DNA from: 66-474 sp035249465
GTDB lineage: Bacteria > Pseudomonadota > Gammaproteobacteria > Xanthomonadales > Rhodanobacteraceae
Direction: 5' to 3'
Length of the DNA: 11,166 nucleotides
Assembly: GCA_035249465.1 (NCBI GenBank)
Contig: DATFGL010000215.1
Coordinates: forward strand, 1 to 11,166
In this document: positions 6,668 through 11,166 of the stretch, piece after piece
Position numbering within the stretch: the first letter of the stretch is position 1
Layout of the letters: each line of letters starts with the position of its first letter
Position numbers and translations under genes: made by a program
The notes under the pieces: model-generated
Database searches by the model: none
What the model saw: only the letters and a program-made list of their open reading frames with translations
What the model was told of the DNA's origin: nothing

Positions 6668-8083
6668 ATGAAACCATTGCACCTTGCCAGTCTGGTCCTG
6701 ACCTTCGCGGCTGCGGCGTTCGCCCTGCCCGCCTCCGCGCAACTGCTCAGTCCCAACGCACCGCCCTCCACCGGCGCACAGTCCACGCCACTGCCCGGCC
6801 CGCAGACACCCGCGTCCAACGATGTCCAGCCGTTGGACCGGATCATTGCGGTGGTCAACGACGGCGTGATCATGCAGAGCCAGCTCAACCAGACGATGGG
6901 CACGGTGGCGCACCAGATCCAGCAATCGGGCGGCCAGTTGCCGCCGACCGACGTGCTGGCCAAACAGGTTCTGCAACGGCTGATCCTCAACCAGTTGCTG
7001 GTGCAGAAGGCGCACGACGGCGGCATCCGGGTCTCCGACGACCAGGTCGATGCCGCGGTCGCCAACATTGCGCAACAGAACAAGATGAGCGTGCCGCAGA
7101 TGCAGGCGGCCATGCAGCAGGAAGGGGTGGATTACGGCTCGTTCCGCGAGCAATTGCGCGACCAGTTGCTGGTACGCGCGTTGCAGCAGCAGGTGATGCA
7201 GCAATCCTCGCAGGTGTCGGATGCGGAAATCGACAACCTCATCGCCAGCCCGGCGTTCAAGCAGGGCGAAGTGCACCTGGCGCGCATCCTGGTCGGGCTG
7301 CCCGAAGGCGCAGATGCCAAACAGATTGCCGCCGCGCAGGCCAAGGCCGATCAGATCGAGGGTGACCTGAAGGCAGGCAAGAACTTCGCCGCCCTGGCAG
7401 TCAGCGATTCCAGCGCACCCGAGGCCCTGGACGGCGGCGACCTCGGCTGGCGGCGCGTGGACGAACTGCCGCCGGCGGTCCAGCAGATCGTCAATTCGCT
7501 GCAACCGGGCGGCATCACCGAGCCGCTGCGCGATGCATCCGGCTTCACCATCCTCAAGCTGGAAGGCAAACGCGAGCCCGGCGACAAGCAGATCGTCACG
7601 GAATTCCATGCCCTGCACCTGATGATCAAGCCGACAGCCGTGCTGAGCGAGCAAGGCGCGAAGGACAAGATCGAGAAGCTCTACGACGAAATCGTCAACC
7701 AGCATGCCGACTTCGCCACGCTGGCCAAGCGGGATTCCGACGATCCCACCACCGCCAACGCCGGTGGCGACATGGGCTGGTTCGCGCGGGACGACTGGGG
7801 TTCCGAGATCGGAAAGATGCTTGCGGGCATGCAGCCCGGGCAAGTGACCCAGCCGTTCAGGAGCCCGGATGGTTCGTGGCACATCATCCAGCTGCTCGGC
7901 ACCCGCCAGGCCGACAGGACGAAAGATATCGAACGCGCGCAAGCGCGCCAGGCCATCGCCGAACGCAAGGGCCGGCAGGCATACGAACAGTTCATGCGCG
8001 ACATAGAATCCTCGGCCTACATCAGTATTCGGGTTCCGGAACTGGCCGACGCCAATCCGTACTCGGGCGACGCGGCCAAATGA
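6668..8083 (+). CDS. surA: Periplasmic chaperone and peptidyl-prolyl isomerase SurA
   Basis: Escorts unfolded outer-membrane proteins, including LptD, across the periplasm to the Bam complex. The product has 471 residues (E. coli 428). A signal peptide with cleavage predicted after PASA (residue 24) is followed by an unusual proline-rich stretch (25-55, eight prolines). The SurA N-terminal chaperone domain then begins at LDRIIAVVNDGVI (56-68) and continues through QVLQRLILNQLLVQKA. Two parvulin domains follow: about 202-302 (VHLARILVGLPE, LDGGDLGWRR) and about 312-415 (FHALHLMIKP, NAGGDMGWFAR). A C-terminal helical tail (about 420-471) closes the chaperone module. The ATG at 6668 gives a normal signal peptide; a GTG three codons earlier (6659) is possible but less likely. 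No clear Shine-Dalgarno is seen. The stop overlaps the pdxA start (ATGA). Confidence 0.96.
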   Translation: MKPLHLASLVLTFAAAAFALPASAQLLSPNAPPSTGAQSTPLPGPQTPASNDVQPLDRIIAVVNDGVIMQSQLNQTMGTVAHQIQQSGGQLPPTDVLAKQVLQRLILNQLLVQKAHDGGIRVSDDQVDAAVANIAQQNKMSVPQMQAAMQQEGVDYGSFREQLRDQLLVRALQQQVMQQSSQVSDAEIDNLIASPAFKQGEVHLARILVGLPEGADAKQIAAAQAKADQIEGDLKAGKNFAALAVSDSSAPEALDGGDLGWRRVDELPPAVQQIVNSLQPGGITEPLRDASGFTILKLEGKREPGDKQIVTEFHALHLMIKPTAVLSEQGAKDKIEKLYDEIVNQHADFATLAKRDSDDPTTANAGGDMGWFARDDWGSEIGKMLAGMQPGQVTQPFRSPDGSWHIIQLLGTRQADRTKDIERAQARQAIAERKGRQAYEQFMRDIESSAYISIRVPELADANPYSGDAAK

Positions 8084-9090
8084 GCACGGGGCCGGATGTC
8101 CACCGGCCCCTCCCGCGCCTCGCCATAACCAGTGGTGACCCCGCGGGGGTCGGCCCTGAACTGGTCGCACGGCTGGCGGCCTCACCGCTCGCCGCCGACC
8201 TCATCGCGATCAGCGACGCCGGACTGCTGGAGCGTGCAGCGCACCGCTGCGGCATCACCCTGAAGCTCGAAACCGACAATGGCCAGCCGCGCAATTTGCG
8301 CGCAGCCGGAAGCCTGCGCCTGGTGGAAGTGCCGTTGCGCGCAGAGGAAACTCCCGGCCGGCTCGATCCGCGCAATGCCTTCCACGTGCTCAACACGCTG
8401 GCGCAGGCCGCGGACGGCTGCATCGCTGGTGCGTTCCACGGCGTGGTGACGGCACCGGTGCAGAAATCCGTGATCAACGACGCCGGCGAGCACTTCACCG
8501 GCCACACCGAACTGTTTGCGCAACGCGCGGGCTGCGACGTCGTGATGATGCTGGCGTCGCCCGAACTTCGCGTGGCGCTGGCCACCACGCACCTGCCGCT
8601 CGCACGCGTGTCCGGCGCGGTCACGCGCGAATCATTGACACGCACCTTGCGCATCGTGCACGCGGAGTTGATCGCGAAATTCGGGATCGCCGCGCCACGC
8701 ATTGCGGTGCTGGGTCTGAATCCGCACGCCGGCGAAGCCGGCCACCTCGGCCACGAGGAAATCGACACGATCATTCCAGTGGTGGATGCGCTGCGCGGCG
8801 AAGGCATGCGGCTGCTGGGCCCCCTGCCCGCCGACACCGCGTTCGTCCCGGCCATGCGTGCACGTTACGACGCCGTGCTGGCGATGTACCACGACCAGGC
8901 GCTGCCGGTGCTGAAATCGGAAGCGTTCGATTGCACCGTCAACATCACGCTGGGCCTGCCGTTCGTACGCACCTCCGTCGACCACGGTACCGCGCTCGAT
9001 CTGGCCGGCACGGGCCGCGCGGATGCCTCCAGCATGTTCGCCGCCGCGGAGATGGCGTTGCAGCTTGCAACGCAGCACCCGCACACCTGA
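8080..9090 (+). CDS. pdxA: 4-hydroxythreonine-4-phosphate dehydrogenase
   Basis: Oxidises 4-phosphohydroxy-L-threonine with NAD; the product decarboxylates to 3-amino-1-hydroxyacetone 1-phosphate, the partner used by PdxJ to make pyridoxine 5'-phosphate. Cytosolic enzyme of 336 residues (E. coli 329). Motifs in order: ITSGDPAGVGPEL near the N-terminus, VTAPVQKSVINDAG, FTGHTELFA (His142), ATTHLPLA, GLNPHAGEAGHLG, GPLPADTAF, AMYHDQALPVLK and LPFVRTSVDHGTALDLAG. The three metal ligands are His171, His216 and His271, with the same 45- and 55-residue spacings as E. coli His166, His211 and His266. The ATG shares four bases with the surA stop, and only five bases separate its stop from rsmA. It has no strong ribosome binding site, so it is probably translationally coupled to surA. 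Confidence 0.97.
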   Translation: MSTGPDVHRPLPRLAITSGDPAGVGPELVARLAASPLAADLIAISDAGLLERAAHRCGITLKLETDNGQPRNLRAAGSLRLVEVPLRAEETPGRLDPRNAFHVLNTLAQAADGCIAGAFHGVVTAPVQKSVINDAGEHFTGHTELFAQRAGCDVVMMLASPELRVALATTHLPLARVSGAVTRESLTRTLRIVHAELIAKFGIAAPRIAVLGLNPHAGEAGHLGHEEIDTIIPVVDALRGEGMRLLGPLPADTAFVPAMRARYDAVLAMYHDQALPVLKSEAFDCTVNITLGLPFVRTSVDHGTALDLAGTGRADASSMFAAAEMALQLATQHPHT

Positions 9091-9095
9091 GCCCC

Positions 9096-9920
9096 ATGTC
9101 CGCGCGCCCCAAGAAGCACTACGGCCAGCACTTCCTGCACGAACGTGGGGTGATCGAGCGCATCGTGGCGGCGATCGCACCACGGCCGGACGATCGCATC
9201 ATCGAAATCGGTCCCGGCGAAGGCGCGCTTACCCTGCCGCTGCTGCAGGCTGCCGGACGCCTGACGGCGATCGAACTGGACACCGACTTGATCGAACCGT
9301 TGCGCGCGCGGGCAACGGGCGTGGGCACGCTGGAAATCATCCACGCCGACGTGTTGAAGGTGGACCTGACCGCACTTGCGGGCGGCGGCAAGCTGCGTCT
9401 TGCGGGCAACCTGCCCTACTACGTGTCGAGCCCGATCCTGTTCCATTGCCTCGCACATGCCGCGGCGATCATCGACATGCACTTCATGCTGCAGAAGGAA
9501 GTGGTGGACAGGATGGCCGCGGTGCCCGGCAGCAAGGTTTATGGCCGCCTGTCCGTGATGCTGCAACTGGTCTGCAAGGTCGAACCCTTGCTGCGCGTCG
9601 CGCCGGGCGCGTTCCGGCCTCCTCCCAGGGTTGAATCCGCCGTCGTGCGGCTGACGCCGCTGCCGCAAGCGCAACGTCCCGACCCGGTACTCGCAGCGAA
9701 GATCGATGCGGTGGTTCGCGCAGCCTTCAACCAGCGGCGCAAGACACTCTCCAACGCGTTGCGCGGACTGCTCGATGCGGATGCGATTCGCGCGGCCGGC
9801 ATCGACCCGCGCGCACGCGCGGAGGATGTCGCGCCTGCGGGTTTTGTCGCGCTGGCGCGGCTTGCGCATCCCGGCGGCTTGCGGGCCGCACCGAAACTCG
9901 CCGACAATGCCAGCCAATGA
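9096..9920 (+). CDS. rsmA: 16S rRNA (adenine1518-N6/adenine1519-N6)-dimethyltransferase
   Basis: Also called KsgA. It uses S-adenosylmethionine to dimethylate two adjacent adenines in the 3'-terminal helix of 16S rRNA, a late checkpoint in small-subunit maturation; loss gives kasugamycin resistance. The product has 274 residues (E. coli 273). The N-terminus KKHYGQHFL is typical. The SAM-binding motif I is IEIGPGEG (36-43), the acidic ribose-binding motif is AIELD, and the catalytic motif is NLPYYVSSP (from Asn105). HFMLQKEVVDRM and PPPRVESAVVRL are also present, and the C-terminal helical domain holds FNQRRKTLSNALRG. The frame is open upstream into pdxA, but the ATG at 9096 gives the canonical N-terminus. 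It starts five bases after pdxA, and its stop overlaps the apaG ATG by four bases. Confidence 0.97.
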   Translation: MSARPKKHYGQHFLHERGVIERIVAAIAPRPDDRIIEIGPGEGALTLPLLQAAGRLTAIELDTDLIEPLRARATGVGTLEIIHADVLKVDLTALAGGGKLRLAGNLPYYVSSPILFHCLAHAAAIIDMHFMLQKEVVDRMAAVPGSKVYGRLSVMLQLVCKVEPLLRVAPGAFRPPPRVESAVVRLTPLPQAQRPDPVLAAKIDAVVRAAFNQRRKTLSNALRGLLDADAIRAAGIDPRARAEDVAPAGFVALARLAHPGGLRAAPKLADNASQ

Positions 9921-10339
9921 CTCCCCGGCCGACCACTACCGACAAAGCGCGCGAGCACCGCGAACCCGATCCGCATGCGATCGAGGTCGAGGTGGAAGCG
10001 CGCTACGTGGCCGAACAATCCAAGCCTGAGACCAATCGCTACGTGTTCGCCTACGAAATCACCCTGCGCAACCTCGGGATGATGCCCGCCCGCCTGCAGA
10101 CGCGGCACTGGGTCATCACCGACGCCAACGGCAAGGTCGAGGAAGTGCGCGGCGAAGGCGTGGTGGGCGAACAGCCGCGCCTGCAACCAGGGGAAAGCTA
10201 CAGCTACACCTCCGGCGCGATACTGGAAACCCAGGTCGGCACCATGCGTGGCACTTATCTGTTTCACGCCGACGACGGCACCGACTTCGAGGCTCCGATC
10301 CCCGAGTTCGTGTTGTCGGTGCCCCGAACCCTCCACTGA
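9917..10339 (+). CDS. apaG: ApaG (DUF525, Co2+/Mg2+ efflux-associated protein)
   Basis: Small single-domain cytosolic protein with an immunoglobulin/FN3-like fold. Its biochemical role is unsettled: it was linked genetically to cobalt and magnesium resistance in Salmonella, and related domains occur in eukaryotic F-box proteins. The product has 140 residues against 125 in E. coli. The extra length is a hydrophilic N-terminal tail of about 15 residues (TPRPTTTDKAREHREPDP). The core is well conserved: RYVFAYEITLRNLG, RHWVITDANG, GEGVVGEQP (79-87, the glycine-rich phosphate-loop-like motif), YTSGAILET and GTMRGTYLF. The ATG overlaps the rsmA stop as ATGA, and I see no good later start before the conserved core. 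apaH follows after 18 bases. Confidence 0.95.
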   Translation: MTPRPTTTDKAREHREPDPHAIEVEVEARYVAEQSKPETNRYVFAYEITLRNLGMMPARLQTRHWVITDANGKVEEVRGEGVVGEQPRLQPGESYSYTSGAILETQVGTMRGTYLFHADDGTDFEAPIPEFVLSVPRTLH

Positions 10340-10357
10340 CCACGGGTACCGACGCGC

Positions 10358-11166
10358 ATGGCCATCTACGCGATCGGCGATGTGCAGGGTTGCTACCCGG
10401 AATTGCAGCGGTTGCTGGAGCGTCTGCGCTTCGACCCCTCCACGGACCGCCTCTGGTTTTGCGGCGATCTGGTCAACCGCGGCGGCGAATCACTGGAAGT
10501 CCTGCGGCTGATCCATGGCCTGCGCGAACGCAGCGTCGTGACGCTGGGCAACCATGACCTCAGCCTGCTCGCGATCGCCGTGCGCGAGCCGGAAGCGCGC
10601 GCCCGCACCAATCCCGACTTGCGCCGGGTTCTGGAAGCCGAAGATTCGGCGACACTTGTCGACTGGCTGCGCTCGCAATCCCTGCTGCACCACGACGCCA
10701 CCCTGGGCTTCACGCTCGTGCACGCGGGGCTCGCGCCGTCATGGACGCTGAAACAGGCGCTGCACATCGCGCAGGAAGTCGAACGCGCGCTGCGTGGCCC
10801 CGCCCACCGCGGCCTGCTGCAACGGATGTTCGGCAATCGCCCCGCGCGCTGGTCGGCGAAACTGCACGGCCACGACCGCCTGCGCGCCGCCATCAACATC
10901 TTCACCCGCATGCGTTATTGCGATGCTAACGGACGCATCGACTTCGATGCGAAGGGCGCGCCCGGTTCGCAACGGGCGGGCCTGTATCCCTGGTTCGAGG
11001 TACCCGGCATGAAATCACGCGACACCCGCATCGTGTGCGGACACTGGTCCGCGCTCGGACGCTTCGCCGGTCTCGGCGTGTACGCAATCGATACGGGTTG
11101 CGTGTGGGGCGGCAAGCTCACCGCGCTCAGGCTGGACGGCGAGGAACCGCAGTTCATCGCGGTGGA
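10358..11166 (+). CDS. apaH: Symmetrical Ap4A hydrolase, bis(5'-nucleosyl)-tetraphosphatase (last residues off window)
   Basis: Hydrolyses diadenosine tetraphosphate to two ADP, and in E. coli also removes Np4 caps from RNA. The reading frame runs to the window edge without a stop: 269 complete codons out of about 275-290 usual, so only a short tail is missing. PPP-family metallophosphatase motifs are in order: GDVQGCY (Asp8, Gln10), GDLVNRGG (Asp37), LGNHDL (Asn65, catalytic His66), VHAGLAP (His122) and CGHWSALG (His229), then the family-specific IDTGCVWGG. E. coli has His where this protein has Gln10. TRMRYCDANG is also typical. The ATG at 10358 gives the usual MxxYxIGD start; the ribosome binding site is weak (GGGT). 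It is the last known gene of the surA operon in enterobacteria; what follows here is outside the window. Confidence 0.97.
   Translation, partial: MAIYAIGDVQGCYPELQRLLERLRFDPSTDRLWFCGDLVNRGGESLEVLRLIHGLRERSVVTLGNHDLSLLAIAVREPEARARTNPDLRRVLEAEDSATLVDWLRSQSLLHHDATLGFTLVHAGLAPSWTLKQALHIAQEVERALRGPAHRGLLQRMFGNRPARWSAKLHGHDRLRAAINIFTRMRYCDANGRIDFDAKGAPGSQRAGLYPWFEVPGMKSRDTRIVCGHWSALGRFAGLGVYAIDTGCVWGGKLTALRLDGEEPQFIAV

Noticed and set aside
5326..7365. A 679-codon plus-strand frame running from inside lptD through the spacer into surA
   Set aside because: It is out of frame with two clearly real genes and its translation is Arg/Ala/Pro-rich noise.
6653..8185. A 510-codon minus-strand open frame opposite surA
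   Set aside because: Antisense shadow of surA, produced by the same codon bias; no recognisable domain.

Overview
The window is an ordinary housekeeping stretch from a GC-rich gammaproteobacterium. Gene content and order (pyrG-kdsA on one strand; lptD-surA-pdxA-rsmA-apaG-apaH on the other) and the character of the proteins point to the Xanthomonadales (Lysobacterales), probably the Rhodanobacteraceae/Xanthomonadaceae. That assignment comes from reading the proteins, not from a search. I see no tRNA, rRNA, CRISPR array, insertion sequence, phage gene or attachment site. I also see no sign of recent transfer and no undescribed multi-gene system.

Layout. On the minus strand, reading right to left, pyrG (CTP synthase, 2122 to 455) runs into kdsA (KDO-8-phosphate synthase, 458 to beyond the left edge) through a 4-base ATGA overlap. 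A 191-base divergent spacer (2123-2313) separates pyrG from a plus-strand gene for a long (605-residue) M24B aminopeptidase P (2314-4131). The spacer holds two small inverted repeats that could be operators. After the aminopeptidase comes a 76-base gap with a GC-rich hairpin. Then follows the classic outer-membrane/housekeeping operon: lptD (4208-6481, GTG start), surA (6668-8083), pdxA (8080-9090), rsmA/ksgA (9096-9920), apaG (9917-10339) and apaH (10358 to beyond the right edge). From surA onward the genes overlap or lie within 18 bases of each other, so they are almost certainly one transcript.

How the genes relate. KdsA makes the KDO sugar precursor of lipopolysaccharide, and PyrG supplies the CTP used to activate KDO. 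LptD is the outer-membrane pore that inserts finished lipopolysaccharide, and SurA is the periplasmic chaperone that escorts LptD and other barrels. So both sides of the window touch envelope building. PdxA (vitamin B6), RsmA (16S rRNA dimethylation), ApaG and ApaH (Ap4A hydrolysis) are the usual passengers of the surA operon.

Points that reward a second look are modest. KdsA carries the cysteine of the metal-dependent class. The PyrG glutaminase elbow reads GICYGMH rather than the common GICLGMQ. LptD has six cysteines instead of four and a GTG start fixed by a good ribosome binding site. ApaH has Gln where Escherichia coli has a His in its first metallophosphatase motif. Two palindromes sit in the divergent spacer.
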